Counted from the stretch's first letter, positions 1 through 7,802 are shown. The stretch is 11,887 nt of DNA from JAMCRM01 sp041685075 (GCA_041685075.1 JAWLGN010000167.1:1-11887), one strand, 5' to 3'. The notes: a model not told the origin generated them from the sequence alone. Made by a program: numbers and translations.

Positions 1-786
1 GATGAAACTCCGGTGGATGTACAGATGCACGATCGACGAGGGAAGAATCATCAGGCTTATCTCTGGCAATACGGCAGGCCGGGGGGCGGAGTGATGTTCG
101 ATTTCCGCCTGGGGCGTGGGCGGGAGGGTCCCAAGCAGTTCCTGGGCAACTTCGAAGGCATTCTGCAAACCGACGGCTATAGTGCCTATGAACATGTAGG
201 TGGGCCGAAAATGGTGCACGCGTGTTGCTGGGCGCATGCGCGGCGGCACTTTTTCGATGCGGTGAAACTCCATCCCGCCGATGCGGCTGCCGTCGCGATT
301 GTGCAACGAATCGACGAGTTGTTTGGGGTGGATGCGGAGGCGCGCGCGCAGAACCTGGACCACGCCGCACGCCATGCACTGCGCCAGGAGCGGGCCAGAC
401 CGTTGCTGGATCTGCTAAAGACTGAGATTGAGGAGGTGCGGACGCATGCTTTGCCTTCCAGTGCGCTGGGTAAGGCGATCAGCTACACGCTGGCGCTGTG
501 GCCGAAGCTCACGCGATTCCTGGACTACCCGGAGGTGGAGTTGAGCAACAACTTGGCGGAAAACTCGATGCGGCCGGTGGCTCTGGGACGGAAGAACTGG
601 ATCCATGTGGGAAGTCCCCAAGCTGGGCCGAAGGTGGCGGCCATCTTCTCGGTCGTTGAGAGCTGCCGCCGTCTGAAGATTCCGGTTCGCGGCTACCTGG
701 CCGCCGTGCTGCCGGGTCTTGCCGGGAGCTCAATCCGGCGGCTCGCGGAACTCACACCTTCAGCCTGGATTTCCTGCAATCGATAG
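1..786 (+). CDS. tnpC: IS66-family transposase TnpC, C-terminal catalytic part (cut by window start)
   Basis: This is the catalytic half of the DDE transposase that moves IS66-type insertion sequences. The reading frame is open from base 1, so the N-terminal half lies outside the window. Visible IS66 landmarks are DETPV at the first codons (first acidic residue), QTDGYSAY with its Asp at 172-174, and the NNLAENSMRP block with its Glu at 559-561, followed by GRKNWIHVGS. Together these give a plausible complete D-D-E triad. A zinc-finger-like CCWAHARRHF segment sits between the second Asp and the Glu, as is usual in the family. The protein ends with the family-like LAELTPSAW tail, and the element's terminal repeat follows within 40 bases. 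Nothing in the visible part is broken, so this copy could be active if its left part is intact. Family assignment is secure; activity is unknown. Confidence 0.93.
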   Translation, partial: DETPVDVQMHDRRGKNHQAYLWQYGRPGGGVMFDFRLGRGREGPKQFLGNFEGILQTDGYSAYEHVGGPKMVHACCWAHARRHFFDAVKLHPADAAAVAIVQRIDELFGVDAEARAQNLDHAARHALRQERARPLLDLLKTEIEEVRTHALPSSALGKAISYTLALWPKLTRFLDYPEVELSNNLAENSMRPVALGRKNWIHVGSPQAGPKVAAIFSVVESCRRLKIPVRGYLAAVLPGLAGSSIRRLAELTPSAWISCNR

Positions 787-1650
787 CTGGCCGCTGTCAA
801 CCGTGTGGTTGGTCTGACGCTTACGTTGCACCTTTCCCAACGCCGTTCGCGGCAGCTTCTCCACGCCGAGGAACGCGCGCGGCGTCTTGAACGAAGCCAG
901 TTTCTCGCGACAGCGCGCCTCCAGCGCCGCAGCCTCGAAACCGTCCGGCGCCACGATATACGCCACCGGAACCTCGCCCCGTAACCTGTCCGGCGCACCC
1001 ACAACCGCCGCTTCCGCCACTCCCTCTTGCTCCAGCAGGAGTTCTTCGATCTCACGCGGGTAGATGTTGAACCCGCCCGAGATGATCACTTCGCTTTTGC
1101 GGCCGCGCAATGTGTAGTAGCCGTCCGCTGAGCGCGTGGCCAGGTCTCCGGTCCGGAAACACCCATCCAGAAATGCTGCGCGCGTGGCCTCCTCCCTGCG
1201 CCAGTAGCCCGGAAACACGTTGGCGCCGCGCAAGTACAGCTCGCCGGTCTCGCCGTCGGGCACGGCCGCGCCTTCCTCATCCAGCAGCCGCACCGAAATG
1301 CCGGGCAGCGGCAGCCCCACCGTCCCGGCGCGGCGTTCGCCCGGGTACGGATTGCTGATGTTCATGAGCGTCTCGGTCATCCCGTATCGCTCCAGGATGG
1401 TGTGGCCGTACAGCGCCCGGAAGGCCTCCAGCACCTGGGCCGGGAGCGGCGCCGATCCGGAGACGAACAGCCGCATCCTCGCGCCAATCTCGCGCGCCGT
1501 CTCCTCCGGCACCTCAAGCAGCCTCACGTATATGGTGGGCACGCCGAAGAACAAGGTGGGTTGAAAATCCAGGAACTCCGCGGCCGCCCGCTGGTGCTCG
1601 AAACGCTCCAAGAGGCGCATGCGGCAGCCGGAGATCAACCAATCGAAGCG
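760..1650 (-). pseudogene. AMP-forming acyl-CoA synthetase remnant, truncated at both ends by mobile DNA
   Basis: This was an adenylate-forming (ANL superfamily) fatty-acyl- or malonyl-CoA synthetase, which activates a carboxylic acid to acyl-AMP and then to acyl-CoA. About 275 of the usual roughly 500 residues remain. Motifs in order are LFFGVPTIYVRLLE, VSGSAPLP, ERYGMTET (A5), GELYLRGANVFPGYW, the TGDL block (A7), the GRKSEVIISGGFNIYP hinge (A8), and PRTALGKVQR with the catalytic C-terminal lysine (A10). The N-terminal half, including the Ser/Thr/Gly-rich ATP loop, is missing. Similarity stops near base 1645, where a tyrosine-recombinase tail begins on the other strand. At the other end the native terminus is replaced at about 824 by roughly 20 codons read from the IS66 end to a stop at 760. 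Without the ATP loop it cannot work as a synthetase. Exact substrate class is uncertain; the ANL identity is firm. Confidence 0.88.
800..824. repeat. Right terminal inverted repeat of IS66 copy 1
   Basis: Read on the minus strand this segment begins GTAAGCGTCAGACC, matching the GTAAGC-type start common at IS66-family ends. It lies just after the transposase stop codon. The minus-strand synthetase frame changes from family-like sequence (TALGKVQR) to unrelated residues exactly at this edge, which independently supports the boundary. The left repeat is outside the window, so the pairing cannot be shown here. Confidence 0.65.
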
Positions 1651-1890
1651 AGCAGGATCGCGGGACACAGCGAGATCGACACGACCGGCGAGTACACTTT
1701 CGTCGGACTCGACCGCCAGCAGGCATTAACGCGCGCCATCCAGGAGAGGTTGGCGCAGGCGGCACCCCAGGACGGCGGTCCCGGCACCAGCAACCGCCAA
1801 CGCGAGCACCTCACACGGGCGCGGCAGGCCAAGCAGGAGAAGCAACAAGCCAAGGTGGTGGCGATCGACGCGAAGGGCACAGCGGCATGA
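1642..1890 (+). pseudogene. C-terminal fragment of a tyrosine recombinase/integrase
   Basis: The frame reads IEASRIAGHSEIDTTGEYTFV followed by an RQQALTRAIQERL helix. This resembles the end of the tyrosine-recombinase catalytic domain: the conserved GH of the second catalytic box, then a Tyr (in GEYTFV) at the expected distance for the nucleophile. A lysine- and glutamine-rich tail follows, ending at a TGA at 1888-1890. Everything upstream of about 1642, including the first catalytic Arg region, is replaced by the acyl-CoA synthetase remnant on the opposite strand, so this is a relic and not a gene. Its stop overlaps an ATG at 1887 that is in frame with tnpB, suggesting that the recombinase and tnpB formed one coupled unit before the truncation. 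The family call rests on about 50 residues, hence moderate confidence. Confidence 0.6.
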
Positions 1891-2850
1891 TGGGCGACGC
1901 TGCGACTGGTGCTGGACGCTGTGCGGCGATGATCCACCTGCCGGCCAGCGTGCGGGTGTACCTTTGCCTGGCGCCCACTGATATGCGACGGAGCTTCGAC
2001 GGACTGCACGCGCTGGTGCGCGATCATCTGCAACTGGACGCCTTCGCCGGGCATCTTTACCTGTTCGCCAATCGGAGAAAAGATCGCCTAAAACTTTTGT
2101 ACTGGGACCGGGACGGGTTCGCGATCTGGGCGAAACGTTTGGAGAGAGGCGCGTTCGCAATTCCCTGTGGAGAGCCCGGCTCGACTCGCATCGAGATCAC
2201 GACCGAAGAGTTGGGTGCGCTGCTGAGCGGCATCGACTTCGAGCAAGCGAGCAGACGGAATCGATACCGCCGAAACGCAGCATAAAACATTTCCGCTTTC
2301 GATTGTTTTTCTCTTGGAAACGGGCGGCTTTGCGGGTATTCTGAAAGCACGCTCGTGGCTGCCATCGATCCCAAGGCTCTTCCGAACGACATCGACCTGT
2401 TACAGAAGCTCGTCGTGGAGCTGTGCGAACGGCTGCAGCACGAGAGTTCGGAGAAGAACAAGTACCGCAGCCTGCTGCGCGAACTTCTCGACGCGCAGCG
2501 CAACCGCAAGAGCGAACAACTTTCCAAAGAGCCATTGGCGTTGTTCGAGACGCTCTGGAGGGCCAGCGATCCGGAAGAAGACGAACCAGGAGACGCTGAG
2601 CCGGCTGCCGACGAGGAGCAGGACAAGGACCAGACCGAGGAGCCGCCGCAGGCAGCCAAGAAGCGCGCCGTGCGGCAGCCACTGGCCAGGAATGTGATTC
2701 GGGAACGGATCGTGCATGACTTGCCCGAAGGCCAGAAGCACTGCAGCTGCTGCGGCAAGGAACTGCGGTTGTTCGACGAGGAGATCAGCGAACGCTACGA
2801 GTACATTCCGGCCTCCATCAAGGTGATCGAGGACGTGCGGAAGCACTGTT
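1887..2850 (+). mobile_element. IS66-family element remnant (copy 2), tnpB plus 5' part of tnpC
   Basis: The segment carries tnpB and the first 163 or so codons of tnpC in the normal IS66 order, but no tnpA-like gene and no recognisable terminal repeat on either side. A tyrosine-recombinase tail occupies the place upstream of tnpB where tnpA would be expected. The right break lies at about 2843-2850, where the transposase sequence departs from the family. It is not simply the missing left half of copy 1: it lies downstream of copy 1 in the same orientation, so the two pieces are in permuted order. Confidence 0.8.
1929..2285 (+). CDS. tnpB: IS66-family accessory protein TnpB (Orf2)
   Basis: This is a 118-residue IS66 TnpB (Orf2 family), an accessory protein needed for transposition of many IS66 elements; its biochemical role is not well defined. 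The family signature is clear: the start MIHLPASVRVYLCLAPTDMR with RSFDGL following, then LFANRRKDRLKLLYWDRDGF and the WAKRLERGAF block. I chose the ATG at 1929 because family members begin at this point. An in-frame ATG at 1887 would add 14 residues and overlap the stop of the upstream recombinase tail. The frame is full length and undamaged, although its element is broken. The C-terminus ends in an Arg-rich stretch before the stop. A 69-base gap separates it from tnpC. Confidence 0.9.
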   Translation: MIHLPASVRVYLCLAPTDMRRSFDGLHALVRDHLQLDAFAGHLYLFANRRKDRLKLLYWDRDGFAIWAKRLERGAFAIPCGEPGSTRIEITTEELGALLSGIDFEQASRRNRYRRNAA

Positions 2851-2891
2851 GGGAGAACAAAGACTCTATAGGCCAGTGGTACCGGCTTTGA
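2355..2891 (+). pseudogene. tnpC: IS66 transposase TnpC, N-terminal fragment (truncated)
   Basis: The frame starts at a GTG at 2355 and encodes the N-terminal domains of an IS66 transposase. A leucine-rich coiled-coil-like segment comes first (about residues 12-66). A very acidic linker follows (about 72-97), then a basic patch AKKRAVRQPL. A zinc-finger start with HDLPEGQKHC and CSCCGKELR follows (about 121-137). The conserved EISERYEYIPASIKVIEDV block ends near residue 161. After about residue 163 (base 2843) the sequence no longer resembles the family, and the frame stops at 2891 after about 15 unrelated codons. The rest of the zinc finger, the linker and the whole DDE catalytic domain are absent, so no active transposase is made. 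A truncated product could in principle bind DNA, but that is speculation. Confidence 0.9.
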
Positions 2892-3338
<447 letters not shown>

Positions 3339-3351
3339 GCAACTGTTTTCC

Positions 3352-3381
3352 ATTTCACCAAAAACCCTACCGCACTGTCAA
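3352..3381 (-). promoter_or_regulatory. Probable sigma70-type promoter of tRNA-Asn
   Basis: On the minus strand a perfect TTGACA (-35; 3381 down to 3376) is followed after 18 bases by TGAAAT (-10; 3357 down to 3352, four of six consensus positions). The -10 ends 13 bases before the mature 5' end of the tRNA, so transcription would start a few bases upstream of it. The surrounding sequence is unusually AT-rich for this window. Confidence 0.5.
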
Positions 3382-3439
3382 TCGGGTCCTCATGAAGAAG
3401 CAGCGAGCGCGAGGGCGGCGGCCGGTGCGGGGCGCGGCG

Positions 3440-5560
3440 TCAACCCGGCAGTGCAGTAGAGCGCAGGCGCAGGCTGTTGGTCACTACCGTAACGCTCGAA
3501 AGCGCCATGGCGGCCGACGCCACTACCGGGGAGAGCAGGCCCATCGCGGCTACCGGAATCCCCACCGTGTTATAGGCAAACGCCCAGAACAGGTTCTGCC
3601 GGATCACCCGCATGGTGCGGCGCGCCAGCAGCAGGGCCGCCGCCACGCCGCGCAGGTCGTCGCGCACCAGCGTGATGTCGCCCGCCTCGCGCGCCACGTC
3701 GGCGCCGGCGCCGATGGCGATGCCCACGTCGGCCTCGGCCAGCGCGGGGGCGTCGTTGATGCCGTCCCCCACCATGGCGACGCGCCGCCCGGCCGCGCGC
3801 AGGCGCTTCACCTCCGCCGCCTTGCCGTCCGGCAGCACTTCGGCCATCACCTTCTCAATCCCCGCCTGCCGCGCCACGGTTTCGGCCGCGCGCCGGTTGT
3901 CGCCCGTGATCATCCAGACTTCCATGCCCATGCGGCGCAGCGCCGCCACCGCCTCGGCCGCCTCGGGTTTCACGGTATCGGCCACCGCGATCACACCCGC
4001 CGGCGCGCCATCCACCGCAACTACCACCGCCGTCTTGCCCTCGTCCGCTAGCCGTTCGGCTTCGGGATGCTCGATGCCGGTCAACCGCGCCGTGCCGGCG
4101 AGCACCTCGCGCCCGCCCACGCGCGCACGGACCCCGTGCCCCGCCAACGCCTGAAAGCCCTCCGCCGCCGGCAACTCCAGCCCCGCGGCGCGCTCCACGA
4201 TGGCCTTCGCAACGGGGTGCTCGGAATCGCGCTCGGCCGCTGCCGCCACGCGCAGCAGCTCCTCCGCGCTCCATCCCTCGAGCGGCACGGTATCGGTCAC
4301 CTCCGGCCGCCCGCGCGTCACCGTGCCGGTCTTATCCAGCACCACGGTATCGATGCGGGCGGCGGTTTCCAGCGCCTCTCCGCCCTTGATCAGCACGCCC
4401 GCCTCGGCGCCCCGGCCGGTTCCCACCATGATGGCGGTGGGGGTGGCCAGCCCCAGGGCGCACGGGCAGGCGATGATCAGCACCGCCACCGCGTTCACCA
4501 GCGCCGCCGTGAGTCCCGCCAGCCAGAGCCAAGCCGCGAAGGTAACCACGCCCGCGCCCAGCACCGCCAGGGTGAACCAGCCGCTCACCACGTCCGCTAG
4601 CCGGGCCACCGGCGCGCGCGAGCCCTGCGCCCGCTTCACCATCTCGATCATCTGGCGAAGGAGCGTGCCCTCGCCTACCGCCCGCGCCTCGTAGCGCAGG
4701 CTGCCCGAAAGGTTCACCGTGCCGCCGTAGACCGCGTCTCCCGGGCGCTTGTCCACGGGCATGCTCTCGCCGGTCAGCATGGCCTCGTTAATGGCGGATT
4801 CGCCCGCCGCCACCGTGCCGTCCACCGCAATCTTCTCTCCCGGCCGCGCCACCAGCAGATCCCCCACCCGCACCGCGTCCACCGGGATCTCCGCCTCCAC
4901 GCCGTCGCGGACGACGCGCGCCACCGGCGGCGCCAGTTCCGCCAGCCGGCGGATCGCCTCCGAAGCCCTGCCGCGCGCCCGCGCCTCCAGGAAGCGGCCC
5001 AGCAGAATCAGGGTGATGATAATGGCCGCGGCTTCGAAGTACACCTCGATGCCGCCCATGGCGGTCACCGCGGCGGAATAGAGGAAGGCGGCGCCGGTGC
5101 CCAGCGCCACCAAGGTGTTCATGTTGGCGGAGCGGTGCCGCAGCGCCGTCCAGGCGCCCCGGTAGAAGGGCGCCCCGGCGTAGACCACCACCGGCAGGGT
5201 CAGGGCCAACTGGATCCAGGCGGAGAAGGGCACGTGCAGCGCCCCATGCGACATCCCCAGCACCGCCACCGGCAGGCTGAACAGCGCCGCCACCCACAGC
5301 CGCCGCAGCAGCGAGGCACGCGCGGCGTCCTCATCCGGCTCCGCGCGCTGCGGTACTTTGAAGCCGAGTTCCTCGATGGCTCCCACCAGTTGCTCGACGG
5401 CCGTGCTCTCAGAGTCGAACTCCACCGTGGCGGTGTTGGTGGCGAAATTGACGTGAGCCTTCCGCACCCCGGGGGCATCGGCGAGTTGCCGCTCGATCGA
5501 GCGCGCGCAGGCGGCGCAGCTCATCCCCTGGACCGGCAGGTCCACTCGCGAGGCGCTCAT
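3440..5560 (-). CDS. copA: Copper-translocating P1B-type ATPase CopA
   Basis: This is an inner-membrane ATPase that exports Cu(I) from the cytoplasm using ATP; 706 residues. A single N-terminal heavy-metal-binding domain carries GMSCAAC (residues 12-18). Membrane helices begin near residue 86. The actuator motif TGES is at 263-266, the metal-site helix CPC at 365-367, the phosphorylated Asp in DKTGT at 409, the HP pair at 448-449, and the hinge GDGIND at 598-603. The last two helices carry YN (663-664) and MALSS (685-689), the residues that mark the Cu(I)/Ag(I) subgroup. The frame is open further upstream, but ATG 5560 is preferred because it starts immediately before the metal-binding domain and overlaps the copZ stop as ATGA. 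The pair forms a coupled copper-tolerance unit. I see no copper-responsive regulator in the window. No motif is missing. Confidence 0.96.
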   Translation of the reverse strand: MSASRVDLPVQGMSCAACARSIERQLADAPGVRKAHVNFATNTATVEFDSESTAVEQLVGAIEELGFKVPQRAEPDEDAARASLLRRLWVAALFSLPVAVLGMSHGALHVPFSAWIQLALTLPVVVYAGAPFYRGAWTALRHRSANMNTLVALGTGAAFLYSAAVTAMGGIEVYFEAAAIIITLILLGRFLEARARGRASEAIRRLAELAPPVARVVRDGVEAEIPVDAVRVGDLLVARPGEKIAVDGTVAAGESAINEAMLTGESMPVDKRPGDAVYGGTVNLSGSLRYEARAVGEGTLLRQMIEMVKRAQGSRAPVARLADVVSGWFTLAVLGAGVVTFAAWLWLAGLTAALVNAVAVLIIACPCALGLATPTAIMVGTGRGAEAGVLIKGGEALETAARIDTVVLDKTGTVTRGRPEVTDTVPLEGWSAEELLRVAAAAERDSEHPVAKAIVERAAGLELPAAEGFQALAGHGVRARVGGREVLAGTARLTGIEHPEAERLADEGKTAVVVAVDGAPAGVIAVADTVKPEAAEAVAALRRMGMEVWMITGDNRRAAETVARQAGIEKVMAEVLPDGKAAEVKRLRAAGRRVAMVGDGINDAPALAEADVGIAIGAGADVAREAGDITLVRDDLRGVAAALLLARRTMRVIRQNLFWAFAYNTVGIPVAAMGLLSPVVASAAMALSSVTVVTNSLRLRSTALPG

Positions 5561-5772
5561 CGGCTGACCTGGTAGCCCAGCTTCTCGATGGCGGCGGCGA
5601 GTTCCTCGGTGCTGACGCGCGCCGGGTCGTACTCCACCGTGGCGGCGGCCGCGTCCAGATCCACCTGGGCCTTCGCCACCCCCGGGCTGGAGGCCAGTTT
5701 GCGTTCTACCATCCGGGCGCAGTTGCCGCAGGTCATTCCGGAGACGCCAATCCTGATGGTCGTGAGGCTCAT
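5557..5772 (-). CDS. copZ: CopZ-like copper chaperone (heavy-metal-associated domain)
   Basis: This is a 71-residue, free-standing heavy-metal-associated domain. It should bind Cu(I) through the two cysteines of GMTCGNC (Cys15 and Cys18) and pass it to the CopA pump encoded next. The rest fits the beta-alpha-beta-beta-alpha-beta domain: VERKLASSPGV helix, AQVDLDAAAATVEY strands, and a closing AIEKLGYQV. Its ATG at 5772 is the only good start. A GAGGAG sequence lies upstream at a long spacing of about 15 bases. The TGA at 5557-5559 overlaps the copA ATG by four bases, so the chaperone and pump are probably translated together. The domain resembles the one at the CopA N-terminus and may share ancestry with it. 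The metal could also be silver; zinc is less likely given the CopA signature. Confidence 0.92.
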   Translation of the reverse strand: MSLTTIRIGVSGMTCGNCARMVERKLASSPGVAKAQVDLDAAAATVEYDPARVSTEELAAAIEKLGYQVSR

Positions 5773-5814
5773 AATATTTAGGATGCACTCCTCTGCGGTA
5801 CGGTGTCCGGGAAA

Positions 5815-6609
5815 ATGATTCTCGCCGACCTGGCGCTGGCTCGCCGGCTGGAAAGGGCCGAAGCGGCCAATGGGATCGCCTGTGCCCGTGCGGGCTCCGT
5901 GCCGGGCGCGGCGGTTCAGGCGATGGCCGGCGGCTGGGCGATCTTCGCCGGGGTGAACTCCATGCTGACCCGCACGCTGGCGCTGGGGATGCACGGCCCC
6001 GTGAGCGCCGCAGAGATCGACCGCCTGGAGCATTTCTTCCACAGCCGCGGCGCCGCGGTGACCGCGGATCTCTGCCCCTACGCGCATCCCACCCTGATTG
6101 AAATTCTGTGCGCACGCCGATACGCCGTGACGGAGTTCAACTCGGTGCTCGTGCGGGTGCTGGGGGGCATTCAGCCCTACCCGCCCGACGCCCGGGTGCA
6201 CGAGTGCGGCGCGGTGGACCGCGACCTCTGGGCGCGTACGGTGGGGGCAAGCTTTTTCGAGCGTGCCGGCCTCTCGGAAGAGGAGACCGCTGCCGGCGCC
6301 ACCCTCTTCCACCTGCCCGGCGCGCGTTGTTTTCTCGCGCGGGCCGCTTCGGGGGAGCCCGCCGCGGGCGCGGCCATGTCGCTCCACAACGGCCTGGCGC
6401 TGCTGATGGCGGACGGCACTCTCCCGGCCTTCCGCAACGCCGGCCTCCATGCGGCCCTCATTCGCGCGCGGCTCAATGCCGCCATCGCCGCGGGCTGCAA
6501 CCTGGCCACCGCCGCAACTCTTCCGGGCAGCGTCTCGCAGCGCAACTACGAACGCCAGGGCTTTCAGGTGGCCTATACCCGGGTGTCCCTCACTCTCAAA
6601 GCTGCCTGA
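5815..6609 (+). CDS. GNAT-family N-acetyltransferase
   Basis: A 264-residue protein whose C-terminal third fits the acetyl-CoA-binding core of GNAT acetyltransferases. The TLPAFRNAGLHAALIRARLNAA segment resembles motif A (the pyrophosphate-binding loop and following helix), and the stretch containing QRNYERQGFQ matches motif B, where the Asn-Tyr-Gly pattern is typical. The N-terminal half, with GPVSAAEIDRLEHFFHSRGA and a following CPYAHPTLIEIL, could be a second, degenerate GNAT-like lobe. The substrate cannot be read from sequence. The ATG at 5815 is chosen over an in-frame GTG at 5803; neither has a convincing Shine-Dalgarno. The gene diverges from copZ across only 42 bases, so promoters must overlap the neighbouring coding ends. 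Whether it belongs to copper handling or is a bystander is open. Confidence 0.8.
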   Translation: MILADLALARRLERAEAANGIACARAGSVPGAAVQAMAGGWAIFAGVNSMLTRTLALGMHGPVSAAEIDRLEHFFHSRGAAVTADLCPYAHPTLIEILCARRYAVTEFNSVLVRVLGGIQPYPPDARVHECGAVDRDLWARTVGASFFERAGLSEEETAAGATLFHLPGARCFLARAASGEPAAGAAMSLHNGLALLMADGTLPAFRNAGLHAALIRARLNAAIAAGCNLATAATLPGSVSQRNYERQGFQVAYTRVSLTLKAA

Positions 6610-6644
6610 GCGGGAATCACCGCCACCCTCGCTCCAGGCCGCTG

Positions 6645-6665
6645 CCCGGTGAAAACGTCACCGGG
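6645..6665. terminator. Hairpin between convergent genes, possible terminator
   Basis: A perfect 8-base-pair GC-rich stem, CCCGGTGA (6645-6652) with TCACCGGG (6658-6665), closes a 5-base loop. It lies 36 bases after the GNAT stop and overlaps the stop codon of the convergent gene. There is no T-tract on either side, so it is not a standard intrinsic terminator; it could still pause or stabilise both transcripts. Confidence 0.35.
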
Positions 6666-7471
6666 GACCGGAAGATCGAACTGCCGCCGCCACTTCGGGC
6701 CGAAAACGGATTGCGGGACTGGCATCGTCCAACAAGGCCGCCAGGATCGGAGCGGCTTCTTTCGCGTGAATGCGCATGAGGGCATGAGCCGCGCCCGTGC
6801 GGAACGCCCCGGGCAGATCCTTGGCGGCGGCTATACGGCCCAATGCCTGAACGCCTGCGGGATCCGGGCTTTCATAGAGCTGCTCGAGGCTGAGCAGAAG
6901 ATCAAGATTGTCAGCTCGCACAGCGCCGCGCCTCACGTCCTCTTCCAACTGCGTAAGTCCCGCGTAATCGTTGCTTCTGATCAGCCCCGCCAATCCAAAG
7001 GACCTCACCTCCGCCTTCGAGGATTGTGCGGCATGTGAGTACAGCTCCTTCGCGACAGCGGAATCGACCCCGTAGAATGCGCTAAGAAGCCCGACGCCGT
7101 CGTCACGGAGGATGGAAGCGCTCAACTTCAGAATGATTCGGTCTGTCGCGGTTCTTGCCGGCTGCCGGATCGGTGAAGAGTTCGGATCGGCCGGCGCCGT
7201 AGAGTAGAAAAGGTCGTGGAAATTAAGATCTCCCGCCGCCGTCGGGCTACACTCCAATCCTGCCCTGAGCCTTTCAGAAACCAGACGCCGCGACCGACGG
7301 GGTGCGCTGCGGCGGCGCGGCTGCAGCTCCCACCTGAACCGGCGTTGCTACGACGACCGCGTCAGCACGATTCGCCAGCTCCTCGATTGAAAGTGGACCA
7401 TACGGGCCCGCGAGGGCGACTTCGACAACGGCCACCATCAGCAGCGACAATGCGGCGGTTTTCATCGCCAT
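6658..7471 (-). pseudogene. Broken gene for a secreted repeat-like protein
   Basis: Two minus-strand pieces in different frames look like one damaged gene. The first (7471-7274) begins with a clear signal peptide (MKT, hydrophobic core, ALA-G cleavage site) and continues GPYGPLSIEELANRADAVVVATPVQV before a stop. The second (from about 7290 to 6658) contains ECSPTAAGDLNFHDLFYS. Alpha-helical repeat-like segments follow (SHAAQSSKAEVRSFGLAGL, AFRTGAAHALMRI, APILAALLDD) that resemble HEAT repeats. The frames differ by one base, and the middle beta-rich part expected between these regions seems missing, so a deletion with frameshift is likely. It would have been an exported protein of unknown role. 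If the pieces are real separate genes, the second lacks a convincing start. The link to HEAT repeats is by pattern only. Confidence 0.6.
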
Positions 7472-7577
7472 ATTCGGCCCCAGTTTACCGAAAGTGGCCC
7501 GGAAGAGGTACGGCCGCGAGCTGCGGCTGACGTGTCGAGTGCGTTACGGTGGCCGACCGGCCCCCCAGCCGCTACCC

Positions 7578-7757
7578 TCACCGGAAGCCGCTGCCGGCGG
7601 GCGCGCTGCACCCTCCGGTGGCGAATCCCGAGAGCAGCCGTTCCACCTCTTCGGAGGCGCAGTACGGGCACTCCACTTCCCGGTCGGCATCGGCTGCCTT
7701 CCGCAGCTTCTCAAAGCTCCGGCCGCATTTCTCGCAGCGGTACTCGTAAATCGGCAT
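7578..7757 (-). CDS. FmdB-family zinc-ribbon protein
   Basis: A 59-residue protein beginning MPIYEYRCEKCGRSFEKL, the hallmark start of the FmdB/CxxC_CxxC_SSSS family. Four cysteines in two CxxC pairs (residues 8, 11, 30 and 33) should bind one zinc ion. A short Gly/Ser/Ala tail follows. Members are small putative regulators, named after FmdB of Methylophilus methylotrophus, with no agreed function. An in-frame GTG nine bases upstream would add three residues, but the family start at ATG 7757 is preferred. It follows the hybrid kinase by 45 bases on the same strand and is likely the last intact gene of the minus-strand run. Confidence 0.88.
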   Translation of the reverse strand: MPIYEYRCEKCGRSFEKLRKAADADREVECPYCASEEVERLLSGFATGGCSAPAGSGFR

Positions 7758-7802
7758 GGCTTTCACTCTCGGAGATGCAACCCCGGGGCGAAGGTGACAA
7801 CC

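Larger units (their letters stand above)
1..824 (+). mobile_element. IS66-family insertion sequence, right portion (copy 1)
   Basis: The element runs from beyond the left edge to about base 824. Its right boundary is set by a terminal repeat ending in CGCTTAC, which reads GTAAGCG inward as IS66-family ends typically do. The sequence beyond 824 reads in the minus direction as the end of an acyl-CoA synthetase, so the element landed in the 3' end of that gene. IS66 elements usually duplicate 8 bases; the candidate right-hand copy is 825-832 (gttgcacc), and its partner would be outside the window. Confidence 0.75.

Noticed and set aside
1650..1929. A left terminal repeat of IS66 copy 2
   Set aside because: I searched for a GTAAGC- or GTAAAC-type end upstream of tnpB and found none; the recombinase frame runs straight into tnpB.
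5561..6115. N-terminal extension of the copA frame to give 891 residues
   Set aside because: The added part overlaps copZ in another frame and then the GNAT gene, is Arg/Ser/Pro-rich, and lies upstream of a good start that overlaps the copZ stop.
5557..6450. A 297-codon minus-strand frame covering copZ
   Set aside because: Only the last 71 codons are copZ. The rest is antisense to the GNAT gene and shows no family features; the conserved domain starts at the ATG at 5772.
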